A stretch of 64,000 nt of DNA from Methylopila henanensis (GTDB taxonomy: Bacteria; Pseudomonadota; Alphaproteobacteria; Rhizobiales; Methylopilaceae): contig NZ_JBHUER010000010.1 in assembly GCF_042681025.1 (NCBI RefSeq), forward strand, positions 248,001-312,000, written 5' to 3'. The translations under genes were made by a program, and so were the position numbers. Each line of letters opens with the position of its first letter. Position 1 is the stretch's first letter. A model generated the notes under the pieces. That model had not been told where the DNA came from. It saw only the letters and a program-made list of their open reading frames with translations, and searched no databases. Shown in pieces: positions 1-8,039 of this stretch.

Positions 1-517
1 AGGAGGCCTTCAGCATCACCGGCAGGCCGATCTCCTCGGCCACCTTGCGGATGGCGTCCGGATCGTCCGGCAGCGGCGGGGTGGCCGGCATCACCGGCAC
101 GCCGACGCTGATCGCGAGGTTGCGCGCCGCGACCTTGTTGCCGAGCTTGCGCATGGTCTCGGGCGACGGCCCGATGAACAGGATGCCGGCCTCGGCGCAG
201 GCTTCGGCGAATTCGGGGCTTTCCGACAGGAAGCCGTAGCCGGGATGGATGGCGTCGACGCCCGCATCGGTCGCGACCCGGATCACCTCGGGGATGGAGA
301 GATAGGCCTCCAGCGGCCCCATGCCCCGGCCGACCTGATACGCCTCGTCCGCCTTGAAGCGGTGGAGCGAGAGCTTGTCCTCCTCGGCATAGATTGCGAC
401 CGTGCGGATGCCGAGCTCCGCCGCGGCCCGGAACACGCGGATCGCGATCTCGGAGCGGTTGGCGACCAGCAGCTTCTCGATCTTGCGGGGCGAAGCGACG
501 GTCCGGGCGGCGTTCAT
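1..517 (-). CDS. pyc: Pyruvate carboxylase, N-terminal part (cut by window edge)
   Basis: The first 172 residues of a biotin-dependent carboxylase are visible, starting MNAARTVASPRKIEKLLVANR. The stretch LLVANRSEIAIRVFRAA is the start of a biotin carboxylase domain. The following EEDKLSLHRFKADEAYQVG, the GPLEAYLSIPEVIRVA segment and HPGYGFLSESPEFA match pyruvate carboxylase rather than acetyl- or propionyl-CoA carboxylase subunits. The enzyme carboxylates pyruvate to oxaloacetate (anaplerosis) using ATP and bicarbonate. The ATP-grasp core, carboxyltransferase and biotinyl domains lie outside the window. The ATG at 517 is the natural start because the conserved domain begins about a dozen residues later. 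The family call is firm. Full length cannot be judged. Confidence 0.9.
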   Translation of the reverse strand, partial: MNAARTVASPRKIEKLLVANRSEIAIRVFRAAAELGIRTVAIYAEEDKLSLHRFKADEAYQVGRGMGPLEAYLSIPEVIRVATDAGVDAIHPGYGFLSESPEFAEACAEAGILFIGPSPETMRKLGNKVAARNLAISVGVPVMPATPPLPDDPDAIRKVAEEIGLPVMLKAS

Positions 518-622
518 GCGCGCAGGCTCCTTCTTGCCGTCGGCCGCGCGCTGCGACCGCGAAGGCGGCATTCTCGCAATTGCGGTAAGCCATGCAAGAG
601 GCGGCGGGAACGCTTCGACCGC

Positions 623-1198
623 TCAGCGGGCCGCGACGGCGGCGATGCGTTCGGCGAGGCGTTCCGGCGGATCGGAGAACGGCGCGCGATCAGCCACCAC
701 GCCGTTCGCGTCGACCAGAAAGAGCGCCGCGGTGTGCTCGATCGTATAGCCGCCGTCCGCGAACGTCCGCCTGCGGGCGACGGCGCCGAAGGCGGCCGCG
801 GCTTCCGCGAGCTGGCGCGGCGTCCCGGTCAGCCCCACGATGCGCGGATCGAAGCTCGACAGAAAGGCCGCCACCGCCTGCGGCGTGTCCCGCTCGGCGT
901 CGAGAGCGACGAAGTAGACGCGGAAGCCGGCCGCCTTCTCGCCGAGGCCGCGCAGCGCCAGCGTCACGTCGGCGAGCGTGCTCGGGCAGACATCAGGGCA
1001 GTGGGTGAAACCGAAGAACACACCATAGGCCGCGCCGTCGAGATCGAGCCCGTCGACCGTCCTGCCGTCGACCGCCGTCAGCGTGAACGGCCCCGGCGTC
1101 ATCACCAGAGCCGCGGGCGGCGGGGTTTTCGGAGCGGCCTCGGCGACGGCCGCGAGCGCCGCCATCGCCAACAGGACCAAGGCCGCGCGTCGTCTCAC
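623..1198 (-). CDS. SCO1/SenC/PrrC family copper chaperone
   Basis: A 191-residue thioredoxin-fold protein with an N-terminal hydrophobic export or anchor segment (residues 1-22). The copper-binding motif FTHCPDVCPST gives Cys67 and Cys71, and the third ligand is His155 in YTIEHTAALF. SCO proteins deliver copper or reduce thiols in the periplasm, classically for the CuA site of cytochrome oxidase. The start is taken as the GTG at 1198 because it overlaps the stop of the upstream galactose-oxidase-like gene (GTGA) and gives a clean signal peptide; an internal ATG at 1165 would remove most of it. The tight coupling to a copper enzyme far from the cta operon suggests this SCO serves that oxidase. 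The partner assignment is inference. Confidence 0.9.
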   Translation of the reverse strand: MRRRAALVLLAMAALAAVAEAAPKTPPPAALVMTPGPFTLTAVDGRTVDGLDLDGAAYGVFFGFTHCPDVCPSTLADVTLALRGLGEKAAGFRVYFVALDAERDTPQAVAAFLSSFDPRIVGLTGTPRQLAEAAAAFGAVARRRTFADGGYTIEHTAALFLVDANGVVADRAPFSDPPERLAERIAAVAAR

Positions 1199-3108
1199 TG
1201 GACGCGGACGATCTTGGCGACGCTCGGCACGCCGGCCTTCGTCATCGCAAACAGCATCCAGTCGCCCGGCAGCAGCACCCCGCGGTCGCTCGGCAGCCGG
1301 AGCGTGTAGGTCGTTCCCCGCGTCGCCTCTATGGGCGCCGAGATGCGGCGCTGGTCGTTGTTGACCGAATGCGTCACCGCATTGAGCCGGATCATGGCGA
1401 AGGACGCCACCTCGCGGTCGGTCGCCACTGAAATCCGCTCTCCGTACCCGGCCGTCGCGGGCGCCGTGGTGATCGTAGGCCGGACCGCGGGGGAGCCATT
1501 GGCGTTGAGCAGATAGGGCGGCGTCAGGATCTGGGCGTCGGGATGATTGGTCGGGCAGTCGCCGCACAGGCCGCCGCCTCCGACCCAGACCCGGCCGTCG
1601 AGCATCAGCGTCGCGACGCTGTGGTAGTTGCGCGGGATCGTCATCGGCGCAAGGCGCTCGAAGTTTCCGGTCCGAATCCGCCAGATCTCGGGAATGTAGA
1701 CGCCGCGGTAGTCGCTGAAGAGCTGGGCGTAGTTCTGCCCGCCGATCACGACCACGTCGCCGGTCGGCAGCACTACCGAGTTCACGAAGGCGCGGGCGAA
1801 CGCCATCGGCCGCTGCTTCGCGACCTTCACTCGGGCGAAGGGACCTTCCGCGAAATCGATGCTGTAGACGCCGTCCACGGCGCGGACGAGCTCGTAGGCC
1901 GGCGCGCCGCCGAGCTTCAGCAGCTTGCCGGCGTCGTACATCACCACGTTGCCGTTCATGGAATAGACGTCGTCGCCGCGCGGTCCCGCGGACTTGATCG
2001 CGCCGCCGCCGGTGGTGCGGATCCAGTTCATGTCGACGCCAGGACCGGCGTGGAACGCGTAGCCGAAGCTCGAACCGAACAGCCACATGTGGTTGTCGGA
2101 GCGGTAGATGCCGCCGGGATCGTTCTTCGCCGCCAGCGCCTCGGCCGGCACGCCCGGCAGGGTGCGCCAGCCGCGCGCGGGTGACCAGATTTCGCCGACC
2201 TTGCCGCCCTCGCCGCCGCTCCACGAGCCGCCGATCGTCAGCACCTCGCCGGTGCCGAGGACGGTGTCGCCCTGATAGCCCCGCGGCACGTTCATCGGCG
2301 CGCCCGTGGTCCAGACGTCGGTCGCCGGATCGTAGATGGAGGTCTTGGCGCTCGAGGAGCCGCCGTTCACGAGGATGCGGCCGTCCGGCAGCGTCGCCGT
2401 GCCGGGGCAGAACATGTCGTGCCCCGTCGACGACACCAGCCGCTCGGTCGAGCGGTTGGTCGCGGGGTCGTAGAGCGCGCTGTAGGTCTTGCCCTGGTCG
2501 CCGCCATAGGCGAAGCGGTCATAGGCCGACCAGACGAGAATCTTGCCGTTGCGCAGCGTCGCGGCCGCGACCGGCACGAGCGGCAGCGGTATCTTGGGCG
2601 ACCAGACGGAAGGCTGCGCGCGCCCGTAAAGGGTCCATTTCTGGCTGCTGGCGCCGCCGCAGGGACGCTGGATCAGCAGCCCGCCGTCGTCGATCGAGGC
2701 GTCGCGCAGATCGACGCACAGACCGCCGACCGTGACGAGGCGCACCCAGCTCTCGATCGGCTCGGCCCGGAACACCTGCTTCGCCGAGCCGTCGCACACC
2801 GCCTGGTTGACCGAATGGCCGTCCTGCGTCGAGGCGTCGATGATCTCGAGGCAGCGGCCGCTCGCGGCGTTGCGGATGACGTAGTTGCTCTTAGAGCGCG
2901 TCAGCGTCCAGCGCTGCTCGGGCAGGTCCTTGCAGGGGTACTGGACCGCCCAGATGCCCGGTTCGGCGTTCCCGCGCGGGATCTCGACGCACATGCCGCT
3001 GTTGCGGTTGACGAGGAGCGTGTCGGGCTGCGTCTGCGCGCGCGCCGCCTGCGGGGCCGCGCAGAGGACGATGAACGTCAGCAGAGCGCTGCCGAGTGCG
3101 CGACGCAT
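1195..3108 (-). CDS. Secreted galactose-oxidase-like copper radical oxidase with N-terminal ricin-type lectin domain
   Basis: A 637-residue exported protein with a signal peptide at residues 1-25. Residues about 30-165 hold ricin-B/QxW-type repeats (QRWTL, QKWTL) with paired cysteines. Residues about 175-530 form a kelch propeller, and about 540-637 match the galactose oxidase C-terminal domain (DUF1929). The copper-radical residues of galactose oxidase can all be placed: Cys234 (DMFCPG) and Tyr278 (RGYQ) for the Cys-Tyr cofactor, Tyr495-His496 (NYHS), His580 (VTHSVNNDQRR), and stacking Trp296 (GGSWSGG). It probably oxidises an alcohol or aldehyde to give H2O2; the substrate is unknown. The ATG at 3108 is preferred over the upstream 3198 because it starts the signal peptide and follows a GGGGAA stretch. 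The gene overlaps an SCO chaperone gene. Confidence 0.88.
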   Translation of the reverse strand: MRRALGSALLTFIVLCAAPQAARAQTQPDTLLVNRNSGMCVEIPRGNAEPGIWAVQYPCKDLPEQRWTLTRSKSNYVIRNAASGRCLEIIDASTQDGHSVNQAVCDGSAKQVFRAEPIESWVRLVTVGGLCVDLRDASIDDGGLLIQRPCGGASSQKWTLYGRAQPSVWSPKIPLPLVPVAAATLRNGKILVWSAYDRFAYGGDQGKTYSALYDPATNRSTERLVSSTGHDMFCPGTATLPDGRILVNGGSSSAKTSIYDPATDVWTTGAPMNVPRGYQGDTVLGTGEVLTIGGSWSGGEGGKVGEIWSPARGWRTLPGVPAEALAAKNDPGGIYRSDNHMWLFGSSFGYAFHAGPGVDMNWIRTTGGGAIKSAGPRGDDVYSMNGNVVMYDAGKLLKLGGAPAYELVRAVDGVYSIDFAEGPFARVKVAKQRPMAFARAFVNSVVLPTGDVVVIGGQNYAQLFSDYRGVYIPEIWRIRTGNFERLAPMTIPRNYHSVATLMLDGRVWVGGGGLCGDCPTNHPDAQILTPPYLLNANGSPAVRPTITTAPATAGYGERISVATDREVASFAMIRLNAVTHSVNNDQRRISAPIEATRGTTYTLRLPSDRGVLLPGDWMLFAMTKAGVPSVAKIVRVQ

Positions 3109-3223
3109 GGGCGGTTCCCCGAGACACGCTCCACGGCGCGACCCGAACGCGATACCAGCGCCGACCGTAAAAAACCATGAAAGCGGGCGCCGAAACACGG
3201 CGTCCCGCCATCGGTCGTGATGG

Positions 3224-4507
3224 CTACCGGGCCTCCGGAATCACGCTCGCCGCGCCGGTCGGAGGCGCCTGGGGCTTGGCCGCAGCCGGCTCCGGCCGCG
3301 GCGCCGAGGGCCGCGGTGGAGACACGCGCTTGGTGGTGCGCAGCTCCTCGCTGGCGAAGGCGAGCGCGATCAGAATGGCGGCGCCGCCGAGCGAGAACGC
3401 GATCTGCACCGCCGCGCCGTGGCCGAACCAGTCGAACACGCCATGGCTCGCGGCGGCGAACACCGTCGACAGCACGAACAGAGGCAGGCTCTTGCGGCCG
3501 ATCAGCACCATCGAGCGGCCGAGGAAGGTGGAGCCTAACCGGCTTTCGCGCCGTACGAACAGCGACGCCAGATGCGCCATGGCGAGGAAGTGCGCGAGCC
3601 GGACCGGCGAGGCGTTCGCCTTGTCCGCGACGTCGGTGATGATGCGCAGCGGCCGCCACTCGTAGAGGCCCAGCGTCGCCCAGGGCGCCGCCGCGATGAA
3701 GGCCACGATCACGATGGTGATCGACAGCGCGATCGTCGCCGGCGCCGCCATCAGGTCGCGGAACCATGTCTCGCCGCGGGCGAGGAAGGCCGCGAAACCG
3801 GCGAGGAACACGGCCTGCCAGGCGAAGGGATTGAACGTCCAGAGCCGCGTGTCGGGGTAGGACGACAGCGTCGCGCCCGAGATCTGAGCCCAGCTCCAGA
3901 CGACGACCGCGAAGCCGACATAGAACGCCCAGCGGTCGCGGAACGCCGCGAACAGCACGCCGATCATCAGAGTCAGGATGATGTAGAGCGGCAGGATGTC
4001 GAGCAGCGGCGGCAGATAGCCGAGCGTCGCGAGCTTCGGCAGCACCGTCTCGGTGGCCACCAGAAACGGCCGCACGAACAGGTCGCGCTCCATCACGCTG
4101 GAGCCCGCGTACTCCCGATAGAGCACGGCGAGCGTCGCGATCACCACGAAAGCGGTGATGTGGTGCAGGTAGAGCGAAAACGCGCGCTGCACGCCGTAGG
4201 GAATCGCCATGACCGGGCGGTCGAGAAACTTGCCCGTGAACATGCTCGCCATCGCGAACCCGGACAGGAACACGAACAGCTCGGCCGAATCCGACACGCC
4301 GAAATTCTTCGTCGTGAGCCAGCTCATGACGTTGTCGACGGTGTGGTTCCAGAAGATGAACACGATTGCGAGACCGCGCCAGAAATCGAGGCGCCAGTCG
4401 CGCGCCGAGACCGGCGCGGCGCCGCCGGGATGCTTGCTCGCCGCAGCCCCGGCGCCCGACGATCCGGCGGGATGGGAACGCGGAACGCCTGCCGCCTGTT
4501 CAGCCAT
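3224..4507 (-). CDS. opgC: OpgC-type membrane acyltransferase
   Basis: A 427-residue polytopic membrane protein with about ten hydrophobic segments. It opens with RDWRLDFWRGLAIVFIFWNH, the N-terminal signature of OpgC/acyltransferase-3-like proteins, including an early conserved histidine. OpgC proteins transfer acyl (typically succinyl) groups to osmoregulated periplasmic glucans. The C-terminal 35 residues are Pro/Ala/Arg-rich and likely cytoplasmic. The ATG at 4507 has a good ribosome-binding site (GAGGAG). The gene lies 115 bp upstream of the secreted galactose-oxidase-like gene on the same strand and could be cotranscribed with it. The acyl donor and acceptor are not visible from the sequence. 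Confidence 0.85.
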   Translation of the reverse strand: MAEQAAGVPRSHPAGSSGAGAAASKHPGGAAPVSARDWRLDFWRGLAIVFIFWNHTVDNVMSWLTTKNFGVSDSAELFVFLSGFAMASMFTGKFLDRPVMAIPYGVQRAFSLYLHHITAFVVIATLAVLYREYAGSSVMERDLFVRPFLVATETVLPKLATLGYLPPLLDILPLYIILTLMIGVLFAAFRDRWAFYVGFAVVVWSWAQISGATLSSYPDTRLWTFNPFAWQAVFLAGFAAFLARGETWFRDLMAAPATIALSITIVIVAFIAAAPWATLGLYEWRPLRIITDVADKANASPVRLAHFLAMAHLASLFVRRESRLGSTFLGRSMVLIGRKSLPLFVLSTVFAAASHGVFDWFGHGAAVQIAFSLGGAAILIALAFASEELRTTKRVSPPRPSAPRPEPAAAKPQAPPTGAASVIPEAR

Positions 4508-4658
4508 GGGCTCTCCTCGCCGTCGGCGACCGCCGCGCTTCGGACATGGATGTAGACCGCGCCGAATCAGACGGCCCGCTCGCGAACGGCTAACGCCGGA
4601 ATGCCGCGAAGGTTGCTTCGCCCGGGCCGATCGCGCAAGGCGGCGCGACCACCGGCCG

Positions 4659-6107
4659 CTAACCGACCCTCGAGATCGGCGCGGCGACGTCCTCGAGCGA
4701 CCGCCCTTCCGCGTCGACGCCGTAGCGCAGCGCCGCGAGCCCCGCCCCAATCATCAGGGCGGCGGCGAAGGCGTAGCCGCCGAAGATCGGCCAGCGGTCG
4801 TTCCCGCCGATCAGGACGCCAAACACATAGGGCGCGACGACGCCGCCGAGCGCAGTGCCGATCGCGTAGAACGCCGCGATCGCGAGCGCGCGCACCTCGA
4901 GCGGAAACACCTCGCTCGCAGTGAGGTAGGCGGAGCTCGCGGCGGCGGAAGCGAAGAAGAAGATCGCCGACCAGGCGAGCGTCTGCGTCACCGCGGTCAG
5001 CGCGCCGGCCGCGAACAGCCAGCCGGTCGCGAGCAGCAGCGTCCCGGAGACGGCGTAAGTGAAAAAGATCATCTTCCGCCGACCGACGGTGTCGAACAGC
5101 GGCCCGAGCACGATCGGTCCGACCACGTTTCCGAGGGCGAACGGGATGAGGTAGAGCCCGACATGGCCGGCGGCGACGCCATAAAATTTCGTCAGCACAA
5201 GCCCGTAGGTGAAGAAGATCGCGTTGTAGAGGAATGCCTGCGCGGTCATCAGCGCGAGCACCAGCGCCGAGCGGCCCCGGTAGTCGGCCAGCATCGCGCG
5301 GAACACGACGCCGAGCCCGAACACCCGCTGCGGCCGGATGAGGATCGATCCGGCGGCCGGCGGAAGCGGCGCGCGCCTCTCGGCCTCGACCTCGCGCTCG
5401 ATCTCGGCGGTGACCGCCTCGCCCTCGGGGATGCGGTCGTGGGCGGCGAGCCAGCGGGGGCTTTCCGGCACATGGCGGCGGGCGAACAGGATCAGCAGGC
5501 CGAGCGCCGCCCCGATGCCGAAGCCGAGCCGCCAGCCGAGATCCGCGTCAAACAAGGCTTCGTCCAGCAGCACGACGCTGCCCATGGCGCCGAGCGCTGC
5601 GCCGGCCCAGAAGGTGCCGTTGACGATGAGCGCGATCCGGCCGCGCAGGCGCGCTGGCATCAGTTCGTCGATCGCCGAGTTGATCGCGGCGTACTCGCCG
5701 CCGATGCCGACGCCGGTGATCAGGCGGAAGACGGCGAGGCTCCAGACGTCCCATGCGAACGCCGAGAGCGCGACCCCGACGATGTAGACGCCGAGAGTCG
5801 TGAAGAACATCAGCTTGCGGCCGAGCCTGTCGGTGAGCCAGCCGAAGCCGAGCGCGCCCGCCACCGCGCCGACGAGGTAGAACGAGGCCAGCATGCCGAC
5901 GTCGGCGTCGGTCAGCCCGAGCGCGTCCGGGCTCTGGAGGCGCGGGGCGAGCGCGCCGACGATCGTCACCTCGAGACCGTCGAGCGCCCAGGTGACGCCG
6001 AGCGCCACGACGACGAGCAGATGGAACCGCGACCATGGCAGCCGGTCCATCCGCGCCGGAATGTCGATCGCGGCGGCCTTTCGGCCGGCGAGCGACAGCT
6101 TGCTCAC
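4659..6107 (-). CDS. MFS transporter, sugar/metabolite:H+ symporter type
   Basis: A 482-residue transporter with twelve predicted membrane segments. MFS signatures are GWLTDRLGRKLMFF in the loop between TM2 and TM3, RLITGVGIGGEYAAINSAIDELMPARLRGR in the first half, and VPESPRWL before the central loop. The domain resembles the SP/AAHS groups that carry sugars, aromatic acids or carboxylates; the substrate is not predictable. The GTG at 6107 is chosen because it overlaps the galE stop (GTGA). The upstream ATG at 6146 would extend into galE without adding a conserved part. The coupling to galE hints at a sugar-related substrate, but that is inference only. Confidence 0.85.
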   Translation of the reverse strand: MSKLSLAGRKAAAIDIPARMDRLPWSRFHLLVVVALGVTWALDGLEVTIVGALAPRLQSPDALGLTDADVGMLASFYLVGAVAGALGFGWLTDRLGRKLMFFTTLGVYIVGVALSAFAWDVWSLAVFRLITGVGIGGEYAAINSAIDELMPARLRGRIALIVNGTFWAGAALGAMGSVVLLDEALFDADLGWRLGFGIGAALGLLILFARRHVPESPRWLAAHDRIPEGEAVTAEIEREVEAERRAPLPPAAGSILIRPQRVFGLGVVFRAMLADYRGRSALVLALMTAQAFLYNAIFFTYGLVLTKFYGVAAGHVGLYLIPFALGNVVGPIVLGPLFDTVGRRKMIFFTYAVSGTLLLATGWLFAAGALTAVTQTLAWSAIFFFASAAASSAYLTASEVFPLEVRALAIAAFYAIGTALGGVVAPYVFGVLIGGNDRWPIFGGYAFAAALMIGAGLAALRYGVDAEGRSLEDVAAPISRVG

Positions 6108-7099
6108 GCGGCGGCGCGCCGCACGCCCGCCAGGCTCGCTTCCCATGCGAGCGCGCTCGCGACGATCGCGTCGAGGTCGTCATGCTCGGCGCGCCAGCCG
6201 AGTGTGGCCCGGATGCGCGAGGGATCGGCCACCAGCGAGGCGGGATCGCCGTCGCGGCGCGGCGCCTTCCGCACCGGGAAATCGACGCCGGACGCACGCT
6301 TCACCGCGGCGATGACCTCCTTCACCGAAGCGCCGCGCCCGTAGCCGCAATTGGCGACGAAGCTTTCGGCCCCGTCGGCGAGGTGGTCGAGCGCCAGCAC
6401 ATGGGCCCGCGCCAGATCGGAGACGTGGATGTAGTCGCGCACGCAGGTGCCGTCGCGGGTGGGATAATCCTCGCCGAAGCACTCGAGATGGCCGCGTTGT
6501 CCGAGCGCCGCCTGGGCCGCGACCTTGATGAGGTGCGTCGCCCGAGCGCCGGACTGGCCCGCCCGCCCGTGGGGGTCGGCGCCCGCCACGTTGAAATACC
6601 GCAGCACGCCGTAGGACAGGCCGTAAGCCACGCTCGCGTCCGCGAGCATCCGCTCGGTCATAAGCTTCGAGGCGCCGTACGGGGAGACCGGGTCGAGCGG
6701 CGCGTCCTCCGACAGCGGCTCGGACGAGGCCTCCCCGTAGACCGCGGCGGTGGACGAGAACAGGAAGCGCTTCACGCCGCCTGCGACGGCGGCGGCGATG
6801 AGCGCGCGCGAGCGCACCGTGTTGTTGAGATAGTAGTCGATGGGGTCCGCCACCGACTCCGGCACCACGATCGAGCCTGCGAAATGGGCGATCGCCTGGA
6901 CGCCGTGGTCCTTGATGACCCGCGCCATCAGGGCCTCGTCGCCGACGCAGCCCACCACCAGCGGCACATTGGCAGGCACAGCGGATCTGAGGCCCGTCGA
7001 CAGGTCGTCGACGACGACCACGTCGCGCCCCGCATCCCGCAGCGCGAGGACCATATGACTGCCGATGTAGCCGGCTCCGCCGGTGACGAGAACGGTCAT
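6104..7099 (-). CDS. galE: UDP-glucose 4-epimerase
   Basis: A 331-residue extended short-chain dehydrogenase. The N-terminal MTVLVTGGAGYIGSH is the NAD-binding glycine motif, FSSTAAVYG and YGASK supply the Ser/Tyr/Lys catalytic set, and CVRDYIHVSDLA is typical of GalE. It interconverts UDP-glucose and UDP-galactose in the cytoplasm and supports polysaccharide synthesis. The ATG at 7099 follows a GGGAGA ribosome-binding site and begins the Rossmann fold; the in-frame upstream ATG at 7150 adds 17 unrelated residues. The gene overlaps the downstream transporter gene by four bases. Related epimerases with other UDP-sugars remain possible. Confidence 0.92.
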   Translation of the reverse strand: MTVLVTGGAGYIGSHMVLALRDAGRDVVVVDDLSTGLRSAVPANVPLVVGCVGDEALMARVIKDHGVQAIAHFAGSIVVPESVADPIDYYLNNTVRSRALIAAAVAGGVKRFLFSSTAAVYGEASSEPLSEDAPLDPVSPYGASKLMTERMLADASVAYGLSYGVLRYFNVAGADPHGRAGQSGARATHLIKVAAQAALGQRGHLECFGEDYPTRDGTCVRDYIHVSDLARAHVLALDHLADGAESFVANCGYGRGASVKEVIAAVKRASGVDFPVRKAPRRDGDPASLVADPSRIRATLGWRAEHDDLDAIVASALAWEASLAGVRRAAA

Positions 7100-7186
7100 G
7101 ACGATCTCCCAAAGAGTTGAGCGATCGAAAATCGGCGTCTGTCGCCGCACTTCAACCCGGGCGCGGCAAAATTCACGCAGCCTCGA

Positions 7187-7915
7187 TCAGATGATTGGAC
7201 GAGGCGCCATATCCTTTTCGAAATGCTGGGCGAGCCGGCCCACTGCGCGCGGATTGTCGAGCGTGAGGCGGCCGTCGGCGATGCTGAACAGCCCGCTGGA
7301 CTTCAATTTGGCTAGCGTCTTGTTGGTGTGCACGAGCGACAGGCCGAGCGCGTCCGCGATGTGCTGCTGCGTCAGCGGGAACGCCATCGAGTTGCCGCGC
7401 ACGGCGCCGAGCGTCTCCATGCGCTTGTAGAGCGAGGCCACCAGCGCCGCGATGCGCTCGGCGGCGTTCCTCCGGCCGGCGCTCAGCAGATTCTCGTCGA
7501 CGAGCGCGACCGTCTGCGCCCCGAGCCAGGTCACGTCGTAAGCGACCTCAGGCATTTTTTCATAGAGCTGCCAGAGCTTCCGTCGCGGGATGACGCACAG
7601 CTCCACGTCGGTGAGCGCGACCGCGCCGTGGAGCGCCTTTTCGAACAGCGAGGCCTGCAGCCCAATCAGGTCGCCCGGCAGCGCGAAATTCAGGATCTGG
7701 CGACGGCCGTCCCTGAGCTCCTTGTAGCGGAAGACCCAGCCCGAATAGACCGTGAAGAGTTCGGCGTCCTCCTGCTCGGGCAGAATGATGTCCGCGCCTT
7801 CGGGCAGCCGCAGGTGCTCGGTCTTCAGCGTCTCGATGAAGCGCACCTCCTCGTCGCTCTTTTGCCGAAACGCGGGGCGGCGGCGCAGCGGGCACGAGGC
7901 GCAGCGGATGAACAT
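7187..7915 (-). CDS. Crp/Fnr family transcriptional regulator
   Basis: A 242-residue protein with a cyclic-nucleotide-binding-like beta-barrel (residues about 35-150; FALPGDLIGLQASLF) and a C-terminal winged helix (LTQQHIADALGLSLVHTNKTLAKLKSSGL, residues about 185-225). Only two cysteines lie at the N-terminus (CASCP, residues 5 and 8), fewer than the four-ligand cluster of classical Fnr, so a 4Fe-4S cluster is doubtful. It is transcribed divergently from the HisKA_2-like gene at 8040 that begins the stress-response block. The 124 bp between them may hold promoters for both, though no clear Fnr box was seen. The signal it senses is unknown. Confidence 0.9.
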   Translation of the reverse strand: MFIRCASCPLRRRPAFRQKSDEEVRFIETLKTEHLRLPEGADIILPEQEDAELFTVYSGWVFRYKELRDGRRQILNFALPGDLIGLQASLFEKALHGAVALTDVELCVIPRRKLWQLYEKMPEVAYDVTWLGAQTVALVDENLLSAGRRNAAERIAALVASLYKRMETLGAVRGNSMAFPLTQQHIADALGLSLVHTNKTLAKLKSSGLFSIADGRLTLDNPRAVGRLAQHFEKDMAPRPII

Positions 7916-8039
7916 GGCGGTAGAGACTCACAACGCGGAAGCCGCGAACCGGCGGCGAAGGATCATCGGGTCCATAGAACGTCGCCACTACGTCAAAACA
8001 CATAGGTCGGCCGCGCGATAGGCGATAAATCCCAAAGGC

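Noticed and set aside
245..1309. Long plus-strand open frame of 354 codons
   Set aside because: It runs antisense to pyc, the SCO gene and the oxidase gene, spans their ends and has Arg/Gly/Asp-rich composition without any motif. It is a shadow of GC-rich coding DNA.
4209..6344. 711-codon plus-strand open frame
   Set aside because: It is antisense to opgC, the MFS gene and galE and is low in hydrophobic residues with His/Arg/Glu repeats, typical of a shadow frame. The minus-strand proteins have clear families.
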